Below, piece after piece: positions 28,263 through 37,541 of a DNA stretch of 64,000 nt (positions within the stretch are counted from its first letter, which is position 1; each line of letters begins with the position of its first letter). The notes beneath the pieces are model-generated. The model worked only from the letters and a program-made list of their open reading frames with translations, was not told the origin of the DNA and ran no database searches. The position numbers and the translations under genes are program-made. The DNA is from Microbacterium sp. LWO14-1.2. GTDB taxonomy: Bacteria > Actinomycetota > Actinomycetes > Actinomycetales > Microbacteriaceae. The DNA lies in the NCBI RefSeq assembly GCF_038397715.1, contig NZ_CP151633.1, positions 930,001 through 994,000 of the forward strand. The letters run 5' to 3'.

Positions 28263-29060
28263 TCAGCGTGCGGAGCGCGACGACGCCGCGGCGAAGGCGG
28301 CGATGCGCGCCTGTGCATCGGGCGTGGCCATCGCGGCGCCGATCGACCGCGCCTCCTCGCTGAGCTGCTCGGCGAAGGTGCGCTCCGGCTGCGACCGGAC
28401 CAGACGCTTGGCCTGCCCGTACGCCTCCGCTGCTCCGGCCAGCCAGAAGCGCGCGATCTCCTCGGCACGGGAGCGCACGAGCTCGGCTTCGCCCGCGGCA
28501 TCCTCTGCCCGCACCGCCTCGGCGGCGAGCCCCCAGTCGACGGCCTCCTCGGCCGTGAGCAGCCGGTCCTGCAGCACGAGCTGCAGGGCTCGGCGCTGGC
28601 CGACGGCCCGCGCGAGCTGCGCCGACACCGACAGATCGGGGGTCAGCCCGATGTTCGCGTACAGGCTGCCGAGGCGCGACCGGGATCCGACCACGGCGTA
28701 ATCGCTGCTGAGCAGGATGCCGAGGCCGCCGCCCGCCGTGGTGCCGTGCGCTGCGACCACCACGGGCACCGCGGACTCGGTGAGCGAGCGGATGCCGCTG
28801 TTGATGACCTCGGCGAGAGCCGTGATGTCGGTGCCGGCGCCCGACGTCGTCGCCATCTCGATGACGTCGCCGCCCGCGCAGAACGACGGTCCTGCCGCGT
28901 CGATGAGGATCGCCCTGACGTCGTCTCGCGCGACGGCCTCCGCTGTGGCGTCGCGCCAGGCGTGGGCCAGTTCGGCGTTGAAGGCGTTCAGCCGCTCCGG
29001 GCGGTTGAGGGTGAGCCGTGCCAGCCCCTCGTCGACGGTGGAAAGGATGACATCGCTCAT
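28263..29060 (-). CDS. Enoyl-CoA hydratase/isomerase family protein
   Basis: 265-aa crotonase-fold enzyme acting on acyl-CoA thioesters. The oxyanion-hole segments are visible (PSFCAGGDVIEM and AHGTTAGGGLGILLSSDYAV). The usual catalytic Glu of hydratases, near residue 135, is replaced by a LYANIGLTPD context in which Asp could act, so the reaction may be isomerisation or another crotonase chemistry. Start ATG at 29060 with AAGGAG upstream; the frame opens at 29078. Confidence 0.85.
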   Translation of the reverse strand: MSDVILSTVDEGLARLTLNRPERLNAFNAELAHAWRDATAEAVARDDVRAILIDAAGPSFCAGGDVIEMATTSGAGTDITALAEVINSGIRSLTESAVPVVVAAHGTTAGGGLGILLSSDYAVVGSRSRLGSLYANIGLTPDLSVSAQLARAVGQRRALQLVLQDRLLTAEEAVDWGLAAEAVRAEDAAGEAELVRSRAEEIARFWLAGAAEAYGQAKRLVRSQPERTFAEQLSEEARSIGAAMATPDAQARIAAFAAASSRSAR

Positions 29061-29106
29061 GGCTTCTCCTTCGAGCACAGGACGTATGCCCCCAGGCTAA
29101 CCGCGA

Positions 29107-29598
29107 TCAGGAATCGGCCCATACGCGGGACGTGAACGCCTCCATGCGGCGGCGAGTGCCGTCGAGGCGGAAGTCCACCTGGCCGGCGGCGCGGATCTCG
29201 TTCGGCGCGAGCGGGTGCGCGAGTCGCACGTTGTCGTGGCACGAGAGGTCGGCGCAGATGTACGTGCCGACGGAGTCGCCTCGCGCGCCGGCTTCACCCG
29301 TGCGTCGAGCCGAGAACAGGGCGACCTGGTTCCCCGGCTGCATCGTGTGGCAGATGTTGCACATGCCGGAGCGTGCGCGGCCGGGCTCGGAGACGCGCAG
29401 CACGATGCCGGCGATGGACCCTTCGTGCTGCACGAGCACGTATCCGCGGCGTCCCGCGCCCGGGTCGCGCCAGGCGAAGAAGTCGAGGTAGTCCCAGTCG
29501 ATGAGGAGGAAGTCGTGCGGCATCTCCATGATGCGCAGTTCATCGGGATCGGCGTTGACGAAGGACGCACGGACGTCTGCCTCGGTGAGCGCTCGCAT
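29107..29598 (-). CDS. FBP-type treble-clef zinc-finger protein
   Basis: 163 aa matching the actinobacterial family related to the C-terminal domain of EF-G-binding protein (FBP domain). Zinc ligands are in MCNICHTM and in CADLSCHDNVR. LLIDWDYLDFFAWRD and GYVLVQHEG precede them. Members of the related EF-G-binding FusB group rescue ribosome-bound EF-G, which is a family-level inference only. Confidence 0.75.
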   Translation of the reverse strand: MRALTEADVRASFVNADPDELRIMEMPHDFLLIDWDYLDFFAWRDPGAGRRGYVLVQHEGSIAGIVLRVSEPGRARSGMCNICHTMQPGNQVALFSARRTGEAGARGDSVGTYICADLSCHDNVRLAHPLAPNEIRAAGQVDFRLDGTRRRMEAFTSRVWADS

Positions 29599-29607
29599 CC
29601 GCCCAGT

Positions 29608-30075
29608 CTAGGCAGACCGTCGGGTGGAGGCTCCGTGCACGCGGTCGAGTTCGGCCTGGCGGAGAAGGCGCAGCAGGGCCCTCGGCGGGTGCGGTCGCTC
29701 GAGGAGCGAAGGCCGCTCGATCGCGGCGACCCCCGCGACCGTAGCCCGCACGGATCGCCCGTCGCGCCGCACGAGATTCATGGCGCACAGCGCCTCCACG
29801 TCGGCCCGCAGACGAGCGGTGCCGAACGGCCGGCGCGCCCTCCTCGCCTCGATCAACGCGCGCTCCCCCAGCGGCTCCGCGGCATGCAGCTCGGCATCCA
29901 CGATCAGCGCGAGCAGCACTCGCAGCCGAGGCGCGAGGTCGGCACCGCGGCGGTCGCCGCGGACGAGCTCCTCGTCGATGCTGAGGTCGAGCAGGGCACG
30001 CCGCTGCAGGCGCGTCTCGCCCGAGGGCCAGTCGGCCGGACGTTCGTCGAACTGCGGATGCATGATCGCGGTCAT
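29608..30075 (-). CDS. Hypothetical protein (possible winged-helix fold)
   Basis: 155 aa beginning MTAIMHPQFDERPADW. A helical region (LLALIVDAELHAAEPLGERALIEARRARRPFG) is followed by ADVEALCAMNLVRRDGRSVRATVAG, which looks like a winged-helix recognition helix and wing. No named family. The frame continues to 30282, but that part lies in the neighbouring promoter and is arginine-rich noise. Start at 30075 or 30063 is undecided. Confidence 0.55.
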   Translation of the reverse strand: MTAIMHPQFDERPADWPSGETRLQRRALLDLSIDEELVRGDRRGADLAPRLRVLLALIVDAELHAAEPLGERALIEARRARRPFGTARLRADVEALCAMNLVRRDGRSVRATVAGVAAIERPSLLERPHPPRALLRLLRQAELDRVHGASTRRSA

Positions 30076-30167
30076 ACCTATGAGACGCCGTCCACGGCGA
30101 TTCATTACGCCGGTGCGCGGAGAAGACGCGGGGAAGCGACGAGAGGATGCCGTCGGCGTCCGCCCGA

Positions 30168-30875
30168 TCAGCGCGACGCGCGCTGCATCGCCTGGTCTGC
30201 CTCCGAGACGATGTCCCTCATGGCGGCGGCCGCGCCGTCGGCGTCGCCGCTCGCGACCGCGAAGGCGACGTCGCGGTGCCACTGCACGGCGTTCTGATCG
30301 GCGATGTGCGGCATCAGGTCATGCTCGGTGCGACCCCGGAGCACGGCCTCGACCGTGTCGCCGAGTGCTGCGAGCATCGCGTTTCCCGATGCTTCCAGCA
30401 GCAGTCGGTGGAAGCGCACGTCTGCCGCGAGGTAGCGCTCGCGGTCGGCCTCGTGATCCTCCTGCCCCATCTCGACGACCAGAGAGACGAGGTCGACCTT
30501 CTGCGCTGCTGTCGCACCGCCGGCGGCGAGGCGCGCGGCGAGAGGTTCGATCGCCGCGCGGAGTTGACTGAGCTCGCGCAGCTGTTCATCGCGCCCCGGG
30601 CCGTCGAGACGCCACGCGATGACCTCGGGAGCGTAGACGTTCCAGTCGGCGCGCGGTCTCACCTCGACCCCCGACTTGCGGCGCACCCACACGAGCCCGA
30701 ACGACTCGAGCACGCGCACCGCCTCGCGCGCGGCCGACCGGGACACCCCGCGCCGTTCGGCGATCTCGACCGTCAGCATCCGCGAGCCCGGCGCCTGCGC
30801 GCCGTCGACGATGGCTCGACCGAGCTCGTCGACGAGGGAATCGTGCAGCGGACTGCCGTTGCGCGGAGCGGTCAT
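30168..30875 (-). CDS. GntR-family regulator, FadR subfamily, probable gluconate repressor
   Basis: 235 aa. The N-terminal winged helix (LGRAIVDGAQAPGSRM, RRGVSRSAAREAVRVLESFGLVWVRRKSGVEV) is followed by an all-helical FCD domain. DVRFHRLLLEASGN and HRDVAFAVASGD supply its metal/ligand-binding Asp and His residues. It is divergent from gntP-gntK, so it likely represses gluconate uptake and phosphorylation and is released by gluconate or its 6-phosphate. Confidence 0.88.
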   Translation of the reverse strand: MTAPRNGSPLHDSLVDELGRAIVDGAQAPGSRMLTVEIAERRGVSRSAAREAVRVLESFGLVWVRRKSGVEVRPRADWNVYAPEVIAWRLDGPGRDEQLRELSQLRAAIEPLAARLAAGGATAAQKVDLVSLVVEMGQEDHEADRERYLAADVRFHRLLLEASGNAMLAALGDTVEAVLRGRTEHDLMPHIADQNAVQWHRDVAFAVASGDADGAAAAMRDIVSEADQAMQRASR

Positions 30876-30963
30876 AGATCGAGTATGCCCGGCGATTCCG
30901 CGTCACGCAGCACATCAAACCCCGCGAACGCAAATCATGACCATCATGATCGGAAAACGTGCT

Positions 30964-30980
30964 TATTATGTACGACGTAA
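30964..30980 (+). promoter_or_regulatory. Candidate gntP promoter -10 with overlapping GntR operator
   Basis: TATTAT (30964-30969) is a good -10 box. It overlaps the inverted repeat TTATGT-ACG-ACGTAA (30966-30980), whose GT-N3-AC core fits FadR-type GntR sites. The site is 27 nt upstream of the gntP ATG. Repression by blocking polymerase is inferred. Confidence 0.45.
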
Positions 30981-31007
30981 AGCCGTTCGCCCGGATCAAG
31001 GAAGCTC

Positions 31008-32414
31008 ATGGCACCCACCCCGTACCTCAGCACGCTCGCGGCCGCCGTCTCCGACGCCGCCCCGGCGGATCGTCCAGCCGGTCAGCTCATCGTCGCCGCC
31101 GTCCTCGGCATCGCGGTCATCGTCATCCTCATCACGTGGGTGAAGCTGCACCCGTTCCTCTCGCTCACCATCGGCGCCCTCGCCACCGGCGCGATCGCCG
31201 GCATGGACATCGGCGCCTCGGTGACGAGCTTCTCCACCGGCTTCGGCTCGACCATGGGCGGCGTCGGCATCCTCATCGCCCTCGGCGCGATCTACGGCAA
31301 GCTGCTCGCCGACTCCGGCGGCGCCGACCGCATCGTCGACACGCTCGTGTCCCGCGCGAGCGCCCGATCGCTTCCCTGGGTCATGGGCCTGATCGGCGCC
31401 GTGATCGGTCTGCCCATGTTCTTCGAGGTCGGCCTCGTGCTGCTGGTGCCCGTCATCATCCTCGTCGCCCGCCGCTCGGGCCAGTCCCTCATGCGCATCG
31501 CCATCCCCACGCTCGCCGGCCTCTCCGCGATGCACGGACTCGTGCCGCCGCACCCCGGCCCCCTCGCCGCCATCGACGCGCTCGGCGCGAACCTCGGCCT
31601 GACCCTCGCCTTCGGCGTGATCGTCGCGATCCCCGCCGTGATCATCTCCGGCCCGCTGTTCGCGCGATTCGCCGCCCGCTGGGTCGACGTCCCGGTCCCC
31701 GAGCTGTTCGTCTCGGCCGAGGACGCCGGCGACGAGCCGGCCCGCCGCCCGTCGTTCGGCGCCACGCTCACCAGCATCCTGCTTCCGGTGTTCCTCATGC
31801 TCGCCAAGGCGATCGCCGACATCACGGCCCCCGGTTCTGACGCACCCTGGAAGGTCGCCCTCGACTTCCTCGGCACCCCCGTCATCGCGCTGCTGATCGC
31901 GGTGATCGCCGGCTTCTTCATCCTCGGCCGCGGCGCGGGGTTCACCCGCGACAGGGTCAACGACATCGTCGGCTCGTCGCTGGGTCCGATCGCCGGCATC
32001 CTGCTCATCGTGGGCGCCGGCGGCGGATTCAAGCAGGTGCTGGTCGACACCGGCATCGGCGAGGTCATCGCCCAGTTCGTCTCCGGCTCCTCGGTGTCGG
32101 TGCTCGTGCTCGCGTGGCTCGTCGCCGTCGTGATCCGCATCGCGACGGGTTCGGCGACGGTCGCGACGATCACCGCGGCCGGCATCCTGCAGCCGCTCAC
32201 CGAGACGCTCGACTCCCCGATGGTCGCGCTGCTCGTGCTGGCCATCGGCTCGGGCTCGGTGTTCCTCTCGCACGTCAACGACGCCGGGTTCTGGCTGATC
32301 AAGGAGTACTTCGGTCTCAGCATCCCGCAGACGCTCAAGTCGTGGACCGTGCTCGAGTGCCTCATCTCGGTGACCGGCCTCGCCGGCACCCTTCTGCTGA
32401 GCCTGGTGGTGTGA
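31008..32414 (+). CDS. gntP: Gluconate:H+ symporter, GntP family
   Basis: 468 aa integral membrane transporter with about 12-14 helices. GntP-family hallmarks are GFGSTMGGVGILIALGAIYG, FFEVGLVLLVP, GLVPPHPGP and the late ATGSATVATITAAGI. It imports gluconate or a related sugar acid, which the coupled kinase then phosphorylates. The stop overlaps the gntK start (GTGA). Confidence 0.92.
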   Translation: MAPTPYLSTLAAAVSDAAPADRPAGQLIVAAVLGIAVIVILITWVKLHPFLSLTIGALATGAIAGMDIGASVTSFSTGFGSTMGGVGILIALGAIYGKLLADSGGADRIVDTLVSRASARSLPWVMGLIGAVIGLPMFFEVGLVLLVPVIILVARRSGQSLMRIAIPTLAGLSAMHGLVPPHPGPLAAIDALGANLGLTLAFGVIVAIPAVIISGPLFARFAARWVDVPVPELFVSAEDAGDEPARRPSFGATLTSILLPVFLMLAKAIADITAPGSDAPWKVALDFLGTPVIALLIAVIAGFFILGRGAGFTRDRVNDIVGSSLGPIAGILLIVGAGGGFKQVLVDTGIGEVIAQFVSGSSVSVLVLAWLVAVVIRIATGSATVATITAAGILQPLTETLDSPMVALLVLAIGSGSVFLSHVNDAGFWLIKEYFGLSIPQTLKSWTVLECLISVTGLAGTLLLSLVV

Positions 32415-32938
32415 CCGTGATGATGACCTCGCAGGCCCCCGTCCTCGTGTTCATGGGCGTCGCCGGCACCGGCAAGTCCACGGTCGCCGCCATGCTCTCC
32501 GGCCGCCTCGGCTGGACGTTCGAGGAGGGCGACGACCTGCACCCCGAAGCGAACGTGAAGAAGATGGCGTCCGGCCATCCGCTCACCGATGAAGACCGCT
32601 GGCCGTGGCTCGATCGCATCGCGGAGTGGATCGACGAGCGCATCGCCGCCGGCGAGCCGGGCATCATCACGTGCTCGGCGCTCAAGCGCAGCTATCGCGA
32701 CGTGCTGCGCCGCGACGCGGTGACCTTCGTGCACTTCGCCGGCGACCGCGAGCTGATCCTGGAGCGGATGCTGCGCCGTCAGGGTCACTTCATGCCGACG
32801 ACGCTCCTCGACTCGCAGTTCGCCACACTGGAGCCGCTGGGCGCCGACGAGAAGGCGATCGAGGTGTCGATCGACGAGACGCCCCAGCAGCAGACCGCCG
32901 AGATCGCGACCCGTCTGCGGCTGCTCGCCGACTACTGA
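32411..32938 (+). CDS. gntK: Gluconokinase
   Basis: 175 aa P-loop kinase converting gluconate to 6-phosphogluconate for the pentose phosphate pathway. Walker A is GVAGTGKS near residue 16. The GntK motifs EEGDDLHPEANVKKM, PLTDEDRWPWL, CSALKRSYRD and GHFMPTTLLDSQF are all present. The GTG at 32411 is chosen because it overlaps the gntP stop; ATG at 32420 or 32423 is possible. Confidence 0.93.
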   Translation: MTVMMTSQAPVLVFMGVAGTGKSTVAAMLSGRLGWTFEEGDDLHPEANVKKMASGHPLTDEDRWPWLDRIAEWIDERIAAGEPGIITCSALKRSYRDVLRRDAVTFVHFAGDRELILERMLRRQGHFMPTTLLDSQFATLEPLGADEKAIEVSIDETPQQQTAEIATRLRLLADY

Positions 32939-32959
32939 CCCGGCCGGTCCGGCGGGCGC

Positions 32960-34135
32960 TCAGCGATAGAGCAGGTCGGATGCCACGGCATCCGACCACT
33001 CCGGCACGGCGAGGGCGTCGGGCACATCCCAGGCGCCGGAGACGATCTGCGCGAACGCGCCCCGGACGCCGAAGAGCTTCTCGAGCGGCGACCAGTCGGA
33101 CTCGCCGGGCATCGGCACGAGCGAGCACTCCTCCAGCGCTCCGGGGTGCAGCTCGGCGAGCAGCGACAGGAGCCGCACGCCGGTGCGCACCGGGCGCAGC
33201 GCATCAGGGTCGGTCACGTGCAGGATCACGCCCTCGCACGCCTCTCCTGCATGATCTCGCACGAGCGGCGTGAAGCCGTACGGCACCGCCGCGAGCCCGG
33301 GCAGACCAGCCGCTCCGATCGCCTTCGCGTACGCCTCGCCGTCGATGAACGGCGCCGCGATCACGCGGAACGGGACGGCGGTGCTCCGCCCCTCCGAGAC
33401 GTTGACCCCCTCGGCCAGGCAGGTTCCGGGGTAGAGCAGAGCGGTCGCGGCCGAGGGCAGGTTCGGCGACGGCGGCATCCAGGTGAGCTCCTGCCGCCCG
33501 AGGGCCGACCGCGCGCGGTTCCAGCCCGCGGCCTCGACGACGTGCAGCTCGACGTCGATCCCCCGCGTGCGCACCCAGTGCCTGGCGAGCTCGCCGATCG
33601 TCAGCCCGTGGCGGATGGGCATGGTCCAGCGTCCGACCAGCGACCGGGCGCCCTCATCGAGCATCGGCCCCTCGGCCTGGTCGAGACGCCCGCCGATCGG
33701 GTTCGGTCGGTCGAGGACGACGACCGCGACCCCGCTGTCGGCGCACGCCTCGAGCACGTGACTGAGAGTCCAGATGTACGTGTAGAACCGGGCCCCGACG
33801 TCGGGGAGGTCGACGAGCAGCACGTCGATGCGGCCGAGGTCGTCGGCCGACGGACGCACCTGGTCGCCGTAGAGGCTGCGCACCGGCACGCCGATCACGG
33901 GGTCGGTGTCGTCGCCGACCAGCTCGCCCTCCCTCGCCCGCCCGCTGAGTCCGTGCTCCGGCCCGAAGAGCAGATCGAGCGTCCACCCCGCCTCGACCAG
34001 GGACTCGCGTCCCCGCCGGAGGTCGCTCGTCAGCGCGAGGTCGTTCGTCAGCATCCCGAGCCGACGGCCGGCGAGACGGGTGGTGAGGGCCGCGGGGAGG
34101 TCGCGCGCGATGAGGCGGTCGATGCCGAGGAGCAT
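32960..34135 (-). CDS. namZ: Exo-beta-N-acetylmuramidase, NamZ/DUF1343 family
   Basis: 391 aa. The family is defined by Bacillus subtilis NamZ (YbbC), which removes terminal MurNAc from peptidoglycan fragments. Family features seen: GMLTNDLALTSDLRRG, LFGPEHGLSG, DLPDVGARFYTYIWTL, VLDRPNPIGG, PSPNLPS and YPGTCLAEGVNVSEGR. There is no signal peptide, so it would act in the cytoplasm on imported muropeptides. It starts 2 nt after the murR-like stop and is cotranscribed with it. Confidence 0.87.
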   Translation of the reverse strand: MLLGIDRLIARDLPAALTTRLAGRRLGMLTNDLALTSDLRRGRESLVEAGWTLDLLFGPEHGLSGRAREGELVGDDTDPVIGVPVRSLYGDQVRPSADDLGRIDVLLVDLPDVGARFYTYIWTLSHVLEACADSGVAVVVLDRPNPIGGRLDQAEGPMLDEGARSLVGRWTMPIRHGLTIGELARHWVRTRGIDVELHVVEAAGWNRARSALGRQELTWMPPSPNLPSAATALLYPGTCLAEGVNVSEGRSTAVPFRVIAAPFIDGEAYAKAIGAAGLPGLAAVPYGFTPLVRDHAGEACEGVILHVTDPDALRPVRTGVRLLSLLAELHPGALEECSLVPMPGESDWSPLEKLFGVRGAFAQIVSGAWDVPDALAVPEWSDAVASDLLYR

Positions 34136-34137
34136 GA

Positions 34138-35004
34138 TCAGTCGATTCTGTGGTCGGTGACGGCGTTGAAGGTGCGCTGCAGGTTGTCGGAGATCGTGTC
34201 GTACTCGGCCTGCGCGATGCGCGTGAAGAGGAAGTCGAGCACGGCGAGCTGCGCGATGCGACTCGCCATCGCACCGGAGCGGAAGGTCGACTCGGACACG
34301 GCGGTCACCAGCACGCGGTCGCAGACCTGTGCGAGCGGCGAGCGCGGATTGTTCGTGATGGCGATGGTGGCGGCTCCTGCGTGCGCGGCGGTCTGCGCCG
34401 ACTGCACGATCTCGAGCGTCCGACCGGAGTGCGAGATCGCGATGGCGACGTCGCGCCCGTCGAGCAGAGCGGCCCCGGTGAGCGCGAGGTGCAGGTCGGT
34501 GCGGGCCTGAGCCCAGAACCCCGCGCGGTGCAGCTTCTGTTCGAGGTCGAGGGCGGCCAGGCCGCTGGACGCGGTGCCGTAGATGTCGATGCGTCGGGCG
34601 CCGCGGATCGCGGCGACGCAGCGTTCCAGCTCGTCGATGTCGAGCTGGCGGGCAGTGCGCTCGATGGCGGCGGCCTCGGAGAAGGCGATCTTGCGCACGG
34701 TGGTGACCGCGTCGTCGTCGCGGTCGACGTCTCCCCCGGAGACCTGGAAGCGTTCGCGCTCGGAGTCGCTGCGACTGAGCTCTGCGGCGAGCGCCATGCG
34801 CATCTCGGGGTAGCCGGCGAAGCCGATGCTGTTCGTGAACCGCGCGACGCTGGCGACGGAGGTCGTGCACGCTCCGGCGAGCTGCGTGATGGACGCGTCG
34901 ACGACGACCTGGGGTTGGGCGAGCACGTACTCGGCGACCCGGCGCTCGGTGGGGGTGAGCGCCGACAGGCGCTGGTGGATCGCGGTCACGACGCTGTTGG
35001 ACAC
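34138..35004 (-). CDS. murR: MurR/RpiR-family regulator
   Basis: 288 aa. An N-terminal RpiR-type HTH (LTPTERRVAEYVL, TTSVASVARFTNSIGFAGYPEMRMAL) precedes a C-terminal SIS sugar-phosphate-binding domain (IDIYGTASSG, AIAISHSGRTLEI, ITNNPRSPLA). Its place next to namZ and a sugar importer suggests MurNAc-6-phosphate, or MurNAc itself, as effector. GTG start at 35004 without a clear Shine-Dalgarno sequence. The symbol is by context. Confidence 0.85.
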   Translation of the reverse strand: MSNSVVTAIHQRLSALTPTERRVAEYVLAQPQVVVDASITQLAGACTTSVASVARFTNSIGFAGYPEMRMALAAELSRSDSERERFQVSGGDVDRDDDAVTTVRKIAFSEAAAIERTARQLDIDELERCVAAIRGARRIDIYGTASSGLAALDLEQKLHRAGFWAQARTDLHLALTGAALLDGRDVAIAISHSGRTLEIVQSAQTAAHAGAATIAITNNPRSPLAQVCDRVLVTAVSESTFRSGAMASRIAQLAVLDFLFTRIAQAEYDTISDNLQRTFNAVTDHRID

Positions 35005-35044
35005 GTGAACATGATGACAGAGCCGTACCGGTTTTGGTAAAGAT

Positions 35045-35071
35045 TTTCAGAAAGCTCTTGCATTCCTGAAA
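35045..35071. promoter_or_regulatory. Candidate MurR operator
   Basis: TTTCAG (35045-35050) and CTGAAA (35066-35071) form an inverted repeat with 15-nt spacing. It lies in an AT-rich island between murR and the divergent importer genes, the natural place for a RpiR-family site. The rest of the 232-nt gap (35005-35236) shows only the GAGAGGAA ribosome-binding site of the next gene. Confidence 0.4.
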
Positions 35072-35236
35072 GTAATTCCCCAGAGTGTCTAGTGCGCGCC
35101 CCACTCCCCCGAGGCCGCAGCACGACAGAGCAGTCGCACGGCCCCCGCATCACCACCCCGACGCGAAGACGGACGCCTCTCCGTCGCACAGCAGAGCAAG
35201 CCGCCCCCATCGGCTCTCACCACCGAGAGGAACCCC

Positions 35237-36526
35237 ATGCGACACCCATCGACACGCATCGCGCTCACCGCCGGCATCCTCGTCACGGGTCTCGCCGTGG
35301 CCGGCTGCGCACCGGCAGCCTCCAGCGGAGAGGCTGACGGCGGCGAGAACGTCACCCTGAAGATCTGGTCATGGCAGGCGTCGTCCTCCCCGAAGTGGGA
35401 AGCCGTCTTCGACAAGTACGAGGAGTCGCACCCCGGTGTGACGATCGAGTTCGAGGGCTTCCAGCCGACCGAGTACAACCAGATCCTCGCCACCGGCCTG
35501 GAGGGCAGCGACGGACCCGATATCGCGATGCTCCGCGCCTACGGCGGCATCCAGTCGGCGATCCAGTCCGAGCAGCTCGTGCCGATCGACGACATCGTCG
35601 ACGGGCTCGACCAGTTCGACCCCACCGTGCTCCGCGCGGCACAGGGCAAGGACGACGGCGCGACCTACGGCGTCCCGTTCGCCTACCAGACCATGCAGAT
35701 GTTCTACAACAAGACCATGTTCGACGAGATGGGTCTCGAAGAGCCGAAGGACTGGGACGAGTTCATCGACCTGCAGGAGACGCTGCTCGACGAGGGCGTC
35801 ACCCCGATGGCCCTCGGCGCCCGCGAGGACTGGGTGCTGCCGATGTTCCACGACATCGTCGGATCGGCCCAGTACGGCGGAGCCGAGTTCGAGGAGAAGG
35901 TGCTCGCGGGCGACGTCGACTTCACCGACCCCGCCTACGTCTCGTCGCTGCAGACCGTGAAGGACATGCAGAAGTACCTCGACAAGAACGTCAACGCCAT
36001 CGCGGTGGCGGATGCCGTGCTGCAGTTCACGTCGGGTCAGGCCGCGCAGTGGCCGGGCGGCTCGTTCGACCTCCCGACCTTCCAGAGCTCCGCACCCGAC
36101 ACCGAGTGGGGCGTGTACGAGGTGCCGCCGGCACCCGGCAGCGCGCTCGACCACGCGGTCACGCCCGGCTACGCCGACGGCAGCTTCGGCATCAACGCCG
36201 CCAGCGAGAAGCAGGATGCCGCGGCAGAGCTGCTGAACTGGATGACCACGACCGAGTTCGGCCAGCTCGTCGCCGACGAGGTCGACCAGTTCTCGGCGCT
36301 GCCCGGCGTGAAGTACTCCGACCCCCTCATGCAGGAGATGAACGAGCAGTACACCGCGAACCCCGCTCCGTACCTGCTCCTCGTCGACTTCCGCTACGGC
36401 GACCCCACGGGCACCGCGGTCCTCGGCCCGGACATCCAGGCGATGTTCCTCGGCGACAAGACACCCGAGCAGCTCGGCACCGACCTGCAGTCGGGCGTCT
36501 CCACCTGGTTCACCCCCGGTTCCTGA
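35237..36526 (+). CDS. ABC sugar importer, substrate-binding lipoprotein
   Basis: 429 aa. The signal peptide ends in a lipobox (GLAVAGC, Cys24). The mature protein has the extracellular solute-binding family 1 fold (LKIWSWQASSSPKWEAVFDKYEE, GPDIAMLRAYGG, YGVPFAYQTMQMFYNKTMF, GGSFDLP). Located between murR/namZ and an AmiE-like gene, its ligand is probably MurNAc, MurNAc-peptides or another amino-sugar oligomer. This is inferred from context alone. Confidence 0.9.
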   Translation: MRHPSTRIALTAGILVTGLAVAGCAPAASSGEADGGENVTLKIWSWQASSSPKWEAVFDKYEESHPGVTIEFEGFQPTEYNQILATGLEGSDGPDIAMLRAYGGIQSAIQSEQLVPIDDIVDGLDQFDPTVLRAAQGKDDGATYGVPFAYQTMQMFYNKTMFDEMGLEEPKDWDEFIDLQETLLDEGVTPMALGAREDWVLPMFHDIVGSAQYGGAEFEEKVLAGDVDFTDPAYVSSLQTVKDMQKYLDKNVNAIAVADAVLQFTSGQAAQWPGGSFDLPTFQSSAPDTEWGVYEVPPAPGSALDHAVTPGYADGSFGINAASEKQDAAAELLNWMTTTEFGQLVADEVDQFSALPGVKYSDPLMQEMNEQYTANPAPYLLLVDFRYGDPTGTAVLGPDIQAMFLGDKTPEQLGTDLQSGVSTWFTPGS

Positions 36527-36581
36527 TCCGCACCGAGGGGGCGCCGGCGACGGCGCCCCCTCTCGGAGCGAAAGACTCGAC

Positions 36582-37541
36582 ATGGCTCTGACCATCCCCC
36601 TCCGGCGCACGACGCCGAACCGCCGCAGCCGCACCGGCATCGCACTCACCACCCCGACCGCGCTGCTCTTCGTGCTTCCGGCGGCCGCGCTGTTCGCGGT
36701 GCTGATCCTGTACCCGATGCTCGCGGCGCTCAGCTACTCCCTGTTCGACTGGCAGGGCACCAGACAGGGCGGCTTCGCCGGCTTCGGCAACTACATCACG
36801 CTGCTCACGACCGAGCCGTACGCGTCCGAGCTGTGGAACGCGTTCGGCCACAACCTGCTGCTGTTCGTCGGTGCGCTGGTCTTCCAGAACTCCCTCGGCC
36901 TCGGCATCGCGACCCTGCTGCACCGCCGCAAGCGCACCAAACGCTTCTTCCAGACGATCTTCGCGCTGCCGTACCTCGTCAGCCCGATGGTGATCGGATA
37001 CCTGTGGTCGCTCATGCTGTCGCCGCTGTTCGGTCCGGTGAACGCGATCCTCCGCGGTGTCGGCCTCGAGAGCCTCGCGCTCCCCTGGCTCGGCGACCCG
37101 CAGCTGGCGATCTGGGTCATCGTGCTCGTCAGTGCGTGGCAGTGGATCGGCTTCCCGATCCTCCTTTACGGGGCGGCGCTCGGCGGCATCCCGGAGGAGA
37201 TCGAAGAGGCCGCATCTCTCGACGGTGCGACAGCCGGCAAACGGTTCCGCTACATCACCCTCCCGATGCTCACGCCCACGATCGGCATCATCACCGTGCT
37301 GACGTTCATCGGCAGCATGGAGGCGATGGCGATCCCGTTCGCTCTCGCCGGCTCCAACGGCGCACCCGCCGGGTCGACCGACGTCATGATGCTGCTCTTC
37401 TACCGCACCGCGTTCGAGTCGGGCAACCCGAACTCCATCGGCGTCTCGTCGGCGCTCGCGACCGTGCTCTTCCTCTTCATCATGGTGATCTCCGTGATCA
37501 TCACCTCGACCATGCGTCGGGCCGAACGAAAGCTGTTCTGA
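36582..37541 (+). CDS. ABC sugar importer permease, MalF-type
   Basis: 319 aa with six transmembrane helices. The EAA loop reads EEIEEAASLDGATAGKRFRYI, which docks on the ATPase. N-terminal TPTALLFVLPAAALFAVLIL is the first helix. The last base is shared with the ATG of the next permease. No ATPase gene is present in the operon, so a shared multitask ATPase (MsiK-type) encoded elsewhere is expected. Confidence 0.92.
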   Translation: MALTIPLRRTTPNRRSRTGIALTTPTALLFVLPAAALFAVLILYPMLAALSYSLFDWQGTRQGGFAGFGNYITLLTTEPYASELWNAFGHNLLLFVGALVFQNSLGLGIATLLHRRKRTKRFFQTIFALPYLVSPMVIGYLWSLMLSPLFGPVNAILRGVGLESLALPWLGDPQLAIWVIVLVSAWQWIGFPILLYGAALGGIPEEIEEAASLDGATAGKRFRYITLPMLTPTIGIITVLTFIGSMEAMAIPFALAGSNGAPAGSTDVMMLLFYRTAFESGNPNSIGVSSALATVLFLFIMVISVIITSTMRRAERKLF

